Source of the DNA: Gamsiella multidivaricata
Lineage: Eukaryota > Mortierellomycota > Mortierellomycetes > Mortierellales > Mortierellaceae
DNA length: 64,000 bases
NCBI RefSeq assembly: GCF_025024155.1
Contig: NW_026251709.1
Span: forward strand, 496,001-560,000
Direction of reading: 5' to 3'
Positions 1 to 13,300 of the stretch are shown here, piece by piece (position 1 is the stretch's first letter; each line of letters starts with the position of its first letter). The position numbers and the translations under genes were made by a program. The notes beneath the pieces were generated by a model. That model had not been told where the DNA came from. It made no database searches and saw nothing but the letters and a program-made list of their open reading frames with translations.

Positions 1-1057
1 TGTCCTTTGCAGCAGCTATTATCTTTGCGCAGTCGACGAGTTTTGCAGTGAACTTGATATGCGTTTACTTCTCATTGCCGCGTATTCTTCCAATCCCTTG
101 CTATATTTATCGTGATAAGAACTCAAGATGGGCGTGCGTAAGATTAGAAACTTTAAGATCCAGGACTGAAGGACGGGGCTTGGACAAGAGAGCGCCGTTC
201 CTGGAGTTAGTCCAAGGACAATGTTTGAAAAACGAAGTCGCGTTACATTAGCGGTTTGTGGGCATTATGAAAGACCGTGTTCATGGACAGTCCGTTTGGC
301 AACACATTTCGGTACTCAGCTTCCCCGCGTGTCAGACTAAATAAGCTTGAGACTTTTTACAATAATGAATAATGGTGACGAAAATGATGTTCAATGGGGT
401 TGGAAGCCTAACCGCGTCGTATCTGGTGGATGAAGAAGCAGCCGCAGCTTGGTTTCGGTCAGTGCTCCGCTACTTTAAACGAGTTACAAGCTCCATTTAA
501 ATATCCAGTAACGGTTCATGTTGGCATTCAATGTGCCAACCTCGCCGTCCAGTCCAGTATCTTCTTGAGTTCATTCGTTTTCAGGATTTAAGAGTACTGA
601 AAAACACAAGTAGGTTCATTACATGACAAACTATGCCTCATGTTTCATCCTAATATTAACATGTCCCTTCTCCTTGGACGCTTCATGGACGATCGCAGAT
701 TATGTCTAAGCGAAGCAAAAATCGTTGCTTTATGACAGGGCGGTAATTCAATCATGACAACACCCAGACGGTTCTGATCTGATCAAGTACACCTTATTGG
801 AGTCCACATCAGTGCTTACAGGAAGTATATACCTACTTCATGTGGTGGGTATTTGCCAATTGCAGCGAGTACTTTGGGTGTGTAAAGTGAATGGGCTGCA
901 TTCTTGTAGCTACTACCAGAACGGGCTACAGGAAGCAGCAGAAGAAAGGGGAGTGGTTTATGGATCCATTCGCCAGCGGCCACATAGCAGTATTTTTAAT
1001 GCGACAAATGATCATTGTTGACCCTCGGTCAATTTATTGCAATGCTTGGTATAACTC
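1..1057. other. Gene-poor stretch 3' of the MscS gene
   Basis: Only short, unconvincing open frames are seen here. Base composition is mixed and no splice-supported coding block, tRNA-like fold or repeat was recognised. It lies downstream of the stop codon of the mechanosensitive channel gene, so the part nearest 1057 is expected to be its 3' UTR. Confidence 0.4.
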
Positions 1058-4000
1058 TTAATCTCCTTGAGGACGATGGGTCCGGCGACGATAAGGTCGC
1101 GCCATTTCTTCCGTGGAGGAGTACTGCCGCGAAGAGTTGGATCCTAATGTCGCTTGGTCAGCTTGGTCGTAATTCTCATCGTGTAGATCGCGGTTCGTGA
1201 TCTCCAAACGTTGAGGAAGTGCGTAGTACTTGATACCGATGTCCTCCACGGCCTCCTTCAGTGCAAAGTTGAACTAGAAGTTTGTAAAGAAAATGGTGTC
1301 AGCAGAGAATGTATGAATCACAGATACGTGAAAACACCATAGAAAACGGTAGTTTCTCTGATAGATGGTTTACCTTGGTCCTCCGGGCCCAGCGACGGCC
1401 AGAGTCCTGCCAATTGCCCTTGTGCTCGATGACCATGCTGATCTTCAGTTTAACGTCCATCTCCTGAATCTGGATTTCCATATCAGGTGCAAATTCTTTG
1501 CTCTCCTTGGCCAGAAAGTCGCGCATTCTTGCACGGAGTTCAAGAATCTTAACTTGAGGCGTGTAGCAATCAACATTCAGAACAATTTTCTCAGACATGT
1601 TGGGCGATCGACGGACGTTGTGGATGGCCTTTTGACTGAGGATGTTGTTGGGAAAGTACATGCGCTTGCCGTCCCAAGTCACAAACATGGTACTGTTAAG
1701 ACCGACTTCGCGAACGTACATGTCGTAGCCATCGATACTGCACAGATCTCCAGAGTCATAGGGGTGCTATTATATATAGCAATGATAAAAAAAGTCAGAA
1801 TACATGGCCCCCCAGCTTATCATTTCGTATTAGCGTCCTGATTATTGAGGAGCCAACTTACTGTGATGAACAAAAAGACGATGTTCTCGAACAGAGTTTT
1901 GAGCGAGTTGCCAAAAACAAAGCTAAGTGCGACTAGGAAGGAGCCGATTGATAGCATATTCTGTACAACGCTCGTTCCAAAAATCGATAGAATGATCAGA
2001 ATCCAAACCACCGTGACGATGGTCAAGAAAATGATATCCAGCTTGCCTACAGCCTGCGACAGATCTCTCAGTGAAGTATGCAGATCCTTGCGCTCCTTGT
2101 AGACATAAAAGATCTTCTCCTTCATCTCCCTTTTGGAAATGTCACCATTGCCGTCCTTGTCAAAGATCATAAACGCCTCCTTGGCATCCTCTTCAGTATC
2201 AAAGTACGGGTAAAAGTCCTCGACGACCAAATCTTCGCCGTTGCCTTGAAGGTTGTAGAACAGTGTCTTTGCAAGTCGTTTGGCGTTTTCGGTCGAATTG
2301 ATGTCCTTGGCAGGAGTGTCGTCCGCCATAGCGATACCTTGCAGTGTTCGATTAATTCCTTTGAAGATGTCGTTATGCCTGGGGCCCCTGCTGTCGCGCT
2401 GCATCCGACGCACCGAAGGTGCGGCCGATCCGCGGCTGTTGTGTTCTGTTGGTGTTCCTAATGGAGTCGTGTTCGATGACCCGATCAGATCGTTCAGATG
2501 AAGCGTCTCAGTGTTGTCCAGACTGTGAGACCGCGATTGTTGACGAGACCTGTAGCCGAGTCCAAAGGGCGACATATAATCTGCGTTATCCGCTGTGTTG
2601 TTTCGGCTATGTGTCGGACGAACCCTCTTGTTAACTCTCTTGGAAGTTCCCAGACGATCGAGCACCTGCAGGGCGTACTTGTTTTCCTTGATACGGTCTG
2701 CGTATGCGGTTTGATGGAAGTTCTTGGAAATAATCTGGAGAAGGACCTTCTCCACAAGCACGAGTGCGCAACCGGCAACGATGGCGCCTAGTACCTTGAT
2801 TATGATAGGCTGCCAGGTTTGGTCCTTGATGATTGGAAATGTTATCGACGAAAGGAAGGCGAAGGAGCCCGTAGCCCAGCAGGCGGCGATCAACCACTTG
2901 AGGTACTTTTTGGTCGCAACAAAGATCAACAGCCTGGACTTCACAGTCTCCAGTCGGTTAATGGCAACAAGCGAGGTGATACGGACAATCACGACTGGTA
3001 TAATGTCGACGCCCCAATTGGTGACACAGACGATGCACCACATGAATGCCAGACAGCCAAACACCGAGACGATTGAATCCTTGCGGACTTGGTCCTTCTC
3101 CCACGCGGCGATATCCTGATTGTACTGCAGCATTGTGTCTTCCGTGGCACCCGAGGGTGGGTATGCTGGGTGAGGTGGGACACTCAGATAGATCTGCGTT
3201 AGGACTGCAGGGATGGCGACGATCGGTGCAATGGTAATCATCATAATAACCATGCGTAAGAATGGCGATAATTTACGCCAGGTCGATCGCGCTTTCCTGT
3301 CCTTTTTCTTGCTATGAATTTGGCCATTATCATCAATATTGACATCCTCGTCCCAGTCGAAGTCAGACTCGTCGCTGTTCATGGCCTGACGAGGTGGAGT
3401 AAAATCGTGCTCCATGGCCTGGTCTTGTTTGAGAATGCGTTCGATTTCGATCATGGTCGAAGACGGTAAAGCATTTGCGTCTGAGCCGTGTTTCTCGCTG
3501 TTGGCGCTTTTGGAATTGCTGGTCCTGTAGGTGCTGTAGGGTGTAATTGGCTCGGAGGCAGGTGTCATATAGGGGTGCAGTTGATCAGAGCCTATGAGTT
3601 CCTCTGCGGGAGGAAAGGACGAAGGTGGACGACCAGAGGGATCACAGGGCGAGCTGGGTGTAAAGGTCATGGTCAGGGGGATATCTAGCGAAAACGGCCG
3701 TCGCTTGAGGTTAGTGCAAAAGGTCTTTTCCATCTTTGAGGCGGTATAGTTAATGAATAGAGGTATAGAAGATCGAGTGAGACTGAATGGCCTGGAATGC
3801 TCAATCTTCCTCGATCCTTTACTTGGTCGCACAAAAATACACAACACAGCTCGTTTTGATAACAGGAGAAGTGAAGGATATATATCAAAAAGAGGACAGA
3901 GAATAAGATAACAGGCAAAGTGAGGACAGATAAGCTGATGGCGATGGATACATGAAGAATCCGACTTGCATGATAACGATGGACGGTTCATGAATGGATG

Positions 4001-4230
4001 GGCACAGTGCGATTTGGAATGGGTGATGATATCGGGCACGGTGCACTGCGAAAAGCCGGCAGGCGCACACGATAGGAGCAATTGGATGGGAATTCTGATC
4101 CCAGAGAGGTTGAGGTCGGTTGTAGCTGGTTACAGCTGGTTGTGTATCTACCTCCGGCAACGGTGAGGAGGCCATCGCTCGCCTCGGATTCTTTCTTGTT
4201 CTGAGTGTCCTTCTGCCGCTTGAACTTCAT
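1058..4230 (-). CDS. EF-hand mechanosensitive ion channel, MscS family (Msy1/Msy2-like)
   Basis: Predicted cation channel opened by membrane tension and tuned by calcium; fission yeast relatives Msy1 and Msy2 sit in the endoplasmic reticulum. Exons on the minus strand are 4230-4152, 3684-1862, 1766-1374 and 1273-1058, giving 836 residues with consistent phases. The long second exon encodes an acidic, Ser/Pro-rich cytosolic N-terminus, about four hydrophobic segments, an EF-hand (FDKDGNGDISKREM) and two more membrane segments. The last of these is the pore helix, with FLVALSFVFGNSLKTLFENI. Exon 3 opens with HPYDSGD, the start of the MscS beta domain. The first 79-nt exon is inferred from a GTAGAT donor and a CTAG acceptor that join in frame. 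Without it, translation could start at 3733 (MEKTFC) or 3670 (MTFTPSS). Family assignment is firm; the start is less so. Confidence 0.88.
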
Positions 4231-4520
4231 TGTTATGTGTCGTTTGCTGTGTGAGAAAGCGATTCGTTTAAGTGAATGATCTGTGGGTGAAACAGTGAAA
4301 GAGTGCCGTGGAGAGGAAGTGCTGTAAATAGAGAGCGAGGTGAATGAGTGGGACAAAATGAAAAGAAGTGTGAAGTTGAAGTTCAGGGGAAGAGTAAACA
4401 ATGGGCAGATCCAAGACCTGTTCCCTGGCGCCGACATCCCTTTTTTGTTCCAAAGGCGTTATTCGATGACCAGAAATTCGATTTCATTCGTCACTGTTCT
4501 TTCATAAAACCTGGTGCTAA

Positions 4521-4552
<32 letters not shown>

Positions 4553-5135
4553 GGATTTTCAGGTTTCCAGGCAGCAATGACCATCATACATTATACAAGG
4601 GTCCTTGGTACCCAGCTTGACCCGAAATAGAACTTCAAGAACCCATCGTAAGATCTGTACCGACATTTAGACTGCTCTCCGGCGTGCAACCGGGGTATGT
4701 GCGCCCCTGCATCGGGACCCTGCACCTATCACGTACGCAATAATTTACATTGAAGAAAGCACATTACGCAAAATGGCGCGCTTTATTTGTTCATGCTGAC
4801 AGATGACAGGTCCGGGCACGCTACCGATAGCCCAGTTACGGGGAAAAACGCCTTTAATACCGAAAGAGCAGATCCATGTTTACACCGGGGTCTATCTGTT
4901 GGATCAGTAATTGCTTGTGGATAGAATGCACTTCTTTTTTACTAAAGGAAGCTGTAGTGGGGGAAGTACTTTTGGTGTACCAGTAGCGCATTGAACTTGA
5001 AAATCCGACGAAACTCAGCACACCAATTTTATAATTGAATCGAACTTGAGGGGCTTGAAAATGGCCCTCATATTATGGCGGGCAGCGTGAGGCACTTGTG
5101 CTCCCTCTCTTTCAAACCCCACTAAACATAATACA
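4231..5135. promoter_or_regulatory. Divergent intergenic region between MscS and RPL4, with an A24 tract
   Basis: Two outward-facing genes flank this stretch, so it should hold both promoters. It contains an uninterrupted run of about 24 A at 4529-4552. A CT-rich leader at 5098-5120 sits just before the proposed RPL4 start, as is common for ribosomal protein genes. No TATA box was convincing. Confidence 0.4.
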
Positions 5136-6690
5136 ATGGTTAGTGCTGGCAGATCTATCCAGACCACCCAATCCATCCATTTATCCATCCATTGCCAATT
5201 CATCCATCGCCAATTTATCGATTCTCGTCCGTCATGAAGCAGTTGCTCGTTCACCATCTCAACGATCGCGCCAAAGGCATCATGTGCACCCCGGATAATT
5301 GATCTTCTGCACCTAGTCGACGATGAGTGCTGCTTCAAGAACTTACGGATTCAGCAGAAGGGATCACTTACAATTGGAAGCAGGAACCCTCTTTCTTGAA
5401 CCAATTGGACGTCGCACTTTACAACGCTAGACCAGACCGAGAATGGGGTTCATGGCATGTTTTGCAGGATCTGAATTAGCGTTCAGGATAGACACTAAAC
5501 ACTTTGCAGCCAGGAAGAGAGCTAAAGTGTTCAAACGCGAGGACATGGAGATCTAACGATTGGATTCTACGCTGTACCTGCGCGAATAGGCTGCTCGTCC
5601 CGTTATCTCCGTCTTCTCCGAGTCTGGCAAGGAGGCCATTGGCACCCAGGTCTTGCCTGCTGTCTTCAAGGCTCCCATTCGTCCTGATGTTGTCCAGTTC
5701 GTCCACAAGAACATGAACAAGAACCACCGCCAGGCTTACTCTGTCTCTGAGAAGGCTGGTCACCAGACCTCTGCCGAGTCCTGGGGTACCGGTCGCGCTG
5801 TTGCCCGTATTCCCCGTGTCTCTGGAGGCGGTACGCACCGTTCCGGCCAGGCCGCTTTCGGAAACATGTGCCGTGGTGGTCGCATGTTCGCCCCCACCAA
5901 GATCTGGCGCAAGTGGCACGTCAAGACCAACCAGAACCAGAAGCGCTTCGCTACTGCCTCTGCTTTGGCTGCCTCTGCCCTCCCCTCGTTGGTTTTGGCC
6001 CGTGGTCACAGAATTGAGCAGATCGAGGAGGTTCCCCTTGTTGTCGGAAACGGTGTCGAGTCCTTGACCAAGACCAAGGCTGCCGTCGCCCTCCTCGAGT
6101 CCATTCACGCTTACGCCGATGTCGTCAAGGTCTCCAACTCCCGCAAGCTCCGTGCTGGTGTTGGTAAGCTGCGCAACCGTCGTCACCGCCAGCGTCGCGG
6201 TCCCCTCGTCGTTTACGCCGAGGACAACGGTATCGTCAAGGCCTTCCGCAACATTCCCGGTGTTGAGCTCGCCAATGTTCGCCACCTTAACTTGTTGCAG
6301 CTCGCTCCTGGTGGCCACATGGGTCGCTTCGTCATCTGGACCCAGAACGCCTTTGCTCTTTTGGATCAGATCTATGGTACCTACCGCAAGGCTTCTGCCC
6401 TCAAGAAGGACTACTCTCTTCCTTCCCACATCATCTCCAACCCTGATATCACCCGTATTATCAACTCTGCTGAGATTCAGGGTACCTTGAAGGCTGCTGG
6501 TCCCGCCAAGACCCCCCGCCCCTACACCCAGAAGAAGAACCCCTTGAAGTCCATGGCTGTCATGAACCGTCTCAACCCCTATGCCCAGACCCTTCGCCGT
6601 GCCGAGATCCTCAAGAAGACCCAGAAGAAGTCTGCTAAGAAGGCCCCCAAGACCTCCGCTGCCTTCCTCGAGACCTTGCACGCCGAGTAA
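5136..6690 (+). CDS. RPL4: 60S ribosomal protein L4 (uL4)
   Basis: Structural protein of the large ribosomal subunit; its extended loop lines the peptide exit tunnel. The body is one long exon, 5590-6690, preceded by a TAG acceptor and reading [16 protein letters not shown] from its first codon. The family signature [20 protein letters not shown] follows, then [15 protein letters not shown] and a Lys-rich C-terminus. The start is inferred to be a bare ATG exon at 5136-5138 followed by a GTTAGT donor, giving a 451-nt intron and a 367-residue protein (yeast L4 has 362). Codon use is strongly biased to C-ending codons, as in a highly expressed gene. An ATG just before a GC donor near 5451 is a possible alternative start. 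The family is certain; only the first exon is uncertain. Confidence 0.93.
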
Positions 6691-6811
6691 ATTGTCTGTT
6701 CTCATTGTAGCGCAGACATTCATAATGGGATGTTGTGATATGCTCAGTAATGCACTCTTGGAGACACCTCAGGATGGATCTGCAAATGTTCACACCAGAA
6801 ATATCGGATCA

Positions 6812-6817
6812 AATAAA
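6812..6817 (+). terminator. Candidate polyadenylation signal of RPL4
   Basis: An AATAAA hexamer lies about 120 nt after the RPL4 stop, in A/T-rich sequence. The position fits a fungal poly(A) signal, but no transcript evidence is available. Confidence 0.45.
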
Positions 6818-7101
6818 GCCCATAACTCAACTTTATGCCAGTATCATTTTATGATTATTATTTTACTCCTAGCTCTTTTTTTGAGCTATGCTGTAGCCGT
6901 GAATGCGTGCCTGTGGAGCTGAAGAAAAAAATATGACTGCTTTTTACGTGGCTTATGTTTTTGTGTTTTTTTTCTTTTTTTTTTAAAATGTTCACTGAGG
7001 GATATTGTCGCGAGTCGACCGTTTGTCCATACAACTCTCCGTATCGTCTCATCGCAACACATAGTACAAGCTCCATCACAACCCATTCTCACTCACATTC
7101 A

Positions 7102-9928
7102 ATGCCAAGCACGCGACCAACAAGGAAGGCCGCGGCGTCTTCTGCTGCCAAGGCCAAGCCCACACCAACAAAGAAGGTGGCTCCTGCTGCTGTACCCAAG
7201 AGTAAGAAGAGAACCGTGGCTGAAGCACAGCAGGAGTCTGACGATGAATTTGGAGAAATTGCCATCGACATAGCCTCGGACGATGAGGATATGGACGGAG
7301 ATACAGAGGAAGACGAAGAGGAAGACGAAGCTGAAAAGTTCCCGGAGGAAGAAGGACAGGACATGTCTGCTGCCGATATTGAGGAGGACGAGGACGAGGA
7401 TGACTCTGAGGGGTCCTACATGGACGGCGACAGCATTGTTGACAGCCAGGAAGAGCATGAGGAGGAGGAGGCAGAAGGGGATGATGATGAAGAGAGCGAT
7501 TTCAGCGACCTTGAGGAGGACGATATCGATCCCAACTTTGGACATAACCTCAACGAACCCCTCCCTGCCGAAAGTGACTACAATCCTATCAAACGAGAAT
7601 ACCCAGAAATCGACCCTGTCTATGACAGTGACTCCTCGACGGAAGAGGTTTGTACCATTTGCATTACTCAAGGAATGCGATGTACATGGTAATTACGAAC
7701 CAAGTAACTGATCGGTGCCATTCTTATCCCCACTATCTTGCCAGAACGAGAACACTGTCGGCAACATTCCTATGCACTGGTACGACGATTACCCACATAT
7801 CGGATACGATATCAACGGCAAAAAGATCATGAAGCCCGCCACCGGCGACGAGCTTGACAAGTTCCTCAGTACCATGGATGATCCAGACTCATGGCAAGTT
7901 CCTATCTTCATGTTCAACTACTTTACTGATTTTTGAACCGCAATCCAAAATGCCCATAAGTATCAAAGCTAACCGGATATGCATATAATTGAAACCAAAT
8001 TGAATAGGTTATCGGCTCACAACTATAAGGAGGGTCAAGATGTCAAGTTGACAGCAGAGGAGCTCGAAATCATCCGCAGATTGGAGGGCAACAGGATTCC
8101 CGATGCAGACTACAACCCATACGAGGATCAGGTTGAATTCTTCACGTCAAAGACCGAAATCATGCCTCTATCTGCTGCTCCTGAACCGAAGCGTCGTTTC
8201 ATTCCCTCGAAGCATGAAGCGAAGAGGATTATGAAGATCGTTCGCGCCATTCGTGAAGGTCGCATCGTTCCTCGCAAGTCTGGCTATGTTCCTCCTAAGC
8301 CAAAGTTCTACAACCTCTGGAACGATGCGGAGGACAAGCAAAGGGAGGAGCATGTTATGCACATTGCTGCGCCCAAGATGAAGTTACCCACTCACGACGA
8401 GAGTTACAACCCGCCTGCCGAATACTTGCCAACAGAAGAGGAGATCAAGGAGTGGAACGAGATGGACAAGGAGGATCGTCCAAAGAACTATCTCCCACAA
8501 AAGTATAATGCCCTCAGGAATGTTCCAGGTTACGGCCAGTTTATTCAGGAGCGTTTCGAGCGTTGCCTGGATCTCTATCTGGCACCTCGCGTACGCAAGA
8601 ACCGTCTCAATATCGATCCCGAGAGTTTGATTCCCAAGCTACCCTCACCTCGCGACCTGCAGCCTTTTCCCACCCGCCTTGCCATCGAATTTCTGGGACA
8701 CGAGGGTCGTGTTCGTTCAATCTCTGTCGATCCCTCCGGCTTGTGGCTCGCATCTGGATCTGACGACAAGACTGTCCGCATTTGGGAAATCGCTACTGGC
8801 CGCTGCATGGCTACCTACCATTTGGATGAGCTCGTCACGTCTGTTGTCTGGGGACCCAATAAGGAGGTTGCTATTCTCGCAGTCGCATGGTAAGTTAAGG
8901 ATATCTGTTACATAGCATGCACAGTTTTGAATAGCTTGCGTGCATTATTCCAAAGGAGCTAGTTAGTTGACTGAGTTCTTCCTCTTTTCAATATTACAGC
9001 GGATACAAGGTCGGACTTATCTTGCCCGAAAAGATTTTCTCATCCGAGCTCACTTTGCACTCTGAGGAATACCTGAAGGCAGGATTCGCCAGCAGCGTCA
9101 CATCAGAGACGAACTCTAAAGCGACATGGAAGCAGCCAACACCCGCGGAATTTGATCAGGGCATTCGTGTCTGGGTTCATCTTCAGAAGGCAGTGAAGCA
9201 GGTTACATGGCATCGTAAGGGAGACTATTTTGCCACGGTTGCGCCGGATGCCAATAACTCCGCTGTTTTAATCCATCAATTGACTAAGCACCAGACTCAG
9301 CAGCCCTTCAAGAAGAATAAGGGCGCTGTGCAGAGGGTCATGTTTCACCCCAACAAGCCCATGTTCTTTGTCGCCACGCAGCGTTATGTTCGCCAATACA
9401 ACTTACAGCGTCAGGAGCTGGTTAAGACCATGCAAACTGGTGTTAAGTGGATCTCATCGTTAGATATTCACCCTGCAGGAGACAACTTGATCATCGGGTC
9501 GTATGATAAGCGTCTGTGCTGGTTCGATCTCGACCTCTCGTCTAAGCCTTACAAGACTCTGAGATACCACCAGCAGGCCATCCGTTCTGTCGCCTATCAT
9601 AAGCGCTACCCACTCTTTGCGTCATGCGCGGATGATGGCACTGTGCAAATCTTCCACGGCATGGTTTATAACGACTTGCTGCAGAACCCATTGATTGTCC
9701 CCGTCAAGATCCTTAAGAATGTTCACGAACGCATCGATGCCCTTGGTAAGCGGAAGATTGGTTTTTTAATTGATAAAGCTGTTTCGTTGTTCATGCGGTA
9801 TAATTGTTGCTGATCGAGTCTTTTTCTTCTACATGTACTTTACAGGCGCACTATGCGTGGAGTGGCATCCTTCGCAGCCATGGCTGCTCTCCAGTGGTGC
9901 CGATCACACGATCAAGCTGTTCTCGTAG
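7102..9928 (+). CDS. ERB1: Ribosome biogenesis protein ERB1/BOP1
   Basis: Nucleolar factor that acts with Nop7/Pes1 and Ytm1/WDR12 (PeBoW complex) in 27S pre-rRNA processing and 60S assembly. Exons 7102-7647, 7745-7893, 8008-8889, 9000-9745 and 9846-9928 give 801 residues, normal for the family. The order is a basic N-terminal tail, a long Asp/Glu-rich stretch, and the BOP1 N-terminal domain ([20 protein letters not shown], then [20 protein letters not shown]). A C-terminal WD40 propeller follows ([37 protein letters not shown] at the very end). The second intron has a GC donor (ATG|GCAAGT); the only in-frame join uses it. The next gene starts about 460 nt downstream on the same strand. Confidence 0.95.
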
Positions 9929-10388
9929 GCCTCGCAGCGCACGCGTTCATCAATTCATTCATCTGCATTCATAATAAATATCCATCTAGACTTACGAAAC
10001 GCTGTGCGGGTTTGATGTTGCGACTTGCGAGTGCACATACTGTGCGACGATGGCATCGAGCAGTCAATTGACTGTGGTACCTGAAAACTTTAATCTGGAT
10101 GTTAAGGGTAAATGGGCGACCTCCGCGGTCCAGCTGCCCTCATCACTGCCTTATTGCAACAATGGACCATATACTCACTTTCATACATCCATCTAACAAC
10201 CATCTCATATTTACTGCTCTGCAGGGTACCGTCTCTGTCTATCGTTGGAATTACACAACAGCGCGACAAGAATAACGATCCTTCCCATTTCTGACAAAGC
10301 ACCAGTGCATCATCCACTCTCTTGTAGCCTGTCTTGAACGCTTCTCCACACAATACGCCGCACGGACACTGCCCAATTGATATTCACC
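9929..10388. other. Intergenic between ERB1 and the UNC80-like gene
   Basis: Co-directional spacer of 460 nt. It should hold the ERB1 3' UTR and the promoter and leader of the giant gene. Short C/A-rich stretches precede the ATG at 10389. No conserved element was recognised. Confidence 0.35.
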
Positions 10389-13300
10389 ATGAACAAAGAC
10401 GAACCCTCACACTCGACCACACAAGTCGCTGCCTCAATACCACGGCCTCTACACCTTTCCCAGTCTTATACACCTCAACAGCCATCAACCTCACTAGCCG
10501 TGCCAGATCCCACCCTCGCCCCCCTTGCACAGACACAGCACTCCTCACAGACACAGCACTCCTCACAGCCACATCCGAATCAAGCCTCCCTTTCGCCGAC
10601 CCCAAACGAGTTTCCTCAAGGCGAAGACATCCTCTCGACGAATTCCACCAAAAGTGTGTCCCTTACATCGCGGATAGGGTCGACAGGGTCCCAATTAGTA
10701 TCGCCAACACAAGAAGTCCGAAAGAGAACAGGACGTAGAGTGTTGCACCGACCACGACCCCTGGACCTCGATCATGCAAAGCTCAATCGGGGGGGTAGTC
10801 AGCAATCTCATCAGCAACCACCTTCAGCTCCGGGGATAGGGACTGAACAACGGCCAGTCTCCGCATATTTGGCGTCTGCTACTGAGTCAGGACCAGTTAC
10901 TGGGGAGGAGGGTGGAGCACAGCGTGAGCCAAAACACCGAGGAAAGTTCCCACTGCTGCAAATCAAAACCGACCTTACCCCCGCAACGTCTTTTCGTCGG
11001 ATATCCACGAATGGTCCAGCATCTGCCCTCAGTCAAACGAACCCAGCGCAGCCTGCTGTATATGGCATGAGCAATAAAGTCAATGAGCCTCAACGAAAAG
11101 AACCCAGCAAGTGGCAGGTTGGATTGGAGCGGATTCTGAAAAAGATTCAACGACGGAAACGGGCCCCCTCCAACTTGGTATGGTATGCGACACACTCGAC
11201 AGAGTCTTACTTATCAGGAACGACATTTGATTTTCAGTCGGGTGTATTGACGAGCGACGTTGATCCAGAAGCAGAGGAGTTACATTTTGGACGCGATCAG
11301 CCACCTCGATGGGTCGTCAATTCTTTGCAAGACAACGACCCGTTCTTTAGCGACGACACTGTAGACTTGATGCTGGGGCTTCGCGACTACTTGGTCAAGG
11401 CAACAGAGGATGGATGGGACATTGCAGAACTGAAGGAGGAGATTTTTCCCATGTAAGTCCGAGACATCTCATAGGACAGCGTGTTCCAAATACCTTTGAT
11501 GTGAGGAGCTGCATGCTAATAATTTACTCCGCATGTGCATACTACGTGATATAGTGAATCCAAGTCCATATTTCAAAGTCGCAGGAACCGATCTGTGTCG
11601 CCACATGGTAGTCCTCATCGAACATCACCAATCATCCGCCCATCTGCACCAGAATCACCAGGAGCAGCATCACAAGATTCAGGAGCGACTTCACGACGTG
11701 AATCGAGGGGGTCGCTCGATTTTGAATACATTTCTCAGCCAGCTGCTGACCGCTACGCCGACGAAGAAGCAGGGTCGTACCGGTTACTGGACTATTTCAT
11801 GGCAAATCTATCCGATGTCATTTCTCACGATTGTCACTACAAAATTCAGCATCCTCGCCCATCGCGTCCAGATTGGATCCTCCACTCGATTGTACTCGAC
11901 ATCCTTCTTTATTTCTCAAAAGCCTTGGCACATGACCACAAGGCCATGTACGATATCGGCATGTTAGCCCTATCTGCATTCCCCGTCTTCGAGAACAACT
12001 GTCTCATTCGCCTCCTGAATCTTCTGACGGATATGATCTTGCCGTCGTTCGCCCTCGCTCGGTCACAATCTTTCGGATCTTCGCAAAGATTACCTTCGAT
12101 GGCGCCCTTAAAACCAACCTCCCCGCTATCGCCATCCGAAATCCGAGTTCAGCTCGATAACAACCAGACATTCGCTATTCAGGTGCATTCGCCTACAGAG
12201 GAGCAAGGAATGTTAGCTGTTCCTCAACGAGGGGAACAATTCATTAGTTCGCTCGGTTCGCCTCACATACCTAGTTCTAGATCAAGTTCGACATCCCTCT
12301 CAAGAGCAAGTCCAGGACCTACAACCCAAGCTCAGGACACCATGGATAAGCACGCCAGTTCTCTCATTTCGCTCACTCTCCTGGCTGTACTCCAACAAAT
12401 ATCCTTTTCGAAATCACCACTTCCCGTTGTCCAACAGCTTCAAAAATCGATGGGCGACTTATTACGGATAAAACCGGACCTCTCAGTGGACTTGTTGGAG
12501 GTGATTACGATTGTCGAGAACGAGAAGGTAGTGCGCCAGGCGTTGGAGGTCATGTGGTGGATCGGCATGCCATGCTTGGGACATCATATTCTTGGCGAGA
12601 AGTTTTATCCGCTCGACTATGATTCCGTATTGTTCATGCGGCAGAGTCTTCAGGAGTGGCAAGGCGCGGAGACAATGGGTGCTATAACACGGAACAACAC
12701 TGTAAAATCGGACACTGTGTTTTCTTTTCGAAAAGATTTCATAGACGAGCACACGACACCCAGGAATGACGCTTCAGCCAGGAACAACTCTGTAGGAAGT
12801 TTCGGGATTCGGTCCAAGCGTTCATATCGATCTGTATTACCATGGAAAACCGCCAACGGAGCAGAATCTATACCCTTATCTGGTTCACTACCACAACAAT
12901 CAAACAATTCTGCAACCACGGGCGCGGATTTTCTTGCGGATCATGAGCTATATCCATACATGTTTTCTTCACCGGATATCGAGGACGACGACGCAAACAA
13001 TATAACCCACTGCGAACGATGTGAGTTAAACATGAAGGGCTTCGGACTTTACTGTTATCACTGTCGGGGGGCGCTCCATTTGGAGTGCTTCTACTCCATC
13101 AAAAAATACGCAGGCGTCGACTGCATGCAGCTGGGCTGTGCATTGGATCTTGTCTCGAGACGGTCAAGGAACCAGCTCATCTATCCGCTCGAGAATTGCG
13201 GGAACAAGAGTCATATCGACATGACATGTCGCATAAGGGCCGGTCATCAACTTCAGCTGGTGAATTTGTTTTCAACCTGTTTATGCGCCGCGTGCAAGTT

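Noticed and set aside
4529..4552. A24 run as the poly(A) tail of a retroposed gene
   Set aside because: No coding remnant or target-site duplication was seen beside it, and similar A/T runs occur throughout the window.
5149..5235. ATCC-rich stretch as a CRISPR-like or satellite array
   Set aside because: The units are short, irregular and lack constant-length spacers; this is a simple-sequence run within the RPL4 first intron.
5476..6723. A 415-residue minus-strand open frame opposite RPL4
   Set aside because: It is the antisense of a strongly codon-biased gene. Its Gly/Leu/Val-rich, repetitive sequence has no domain and no start context, and RPL4 is certain.
7099..7671. A 190-residue minus-strand frame opposite the ERB1 acidic region
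   Set aside because: Its hydrophobic Leu/Val/Phe runs are just the complement of GAG/GAC repeats encoding the Asp/Glu-rich tract of ERB1.
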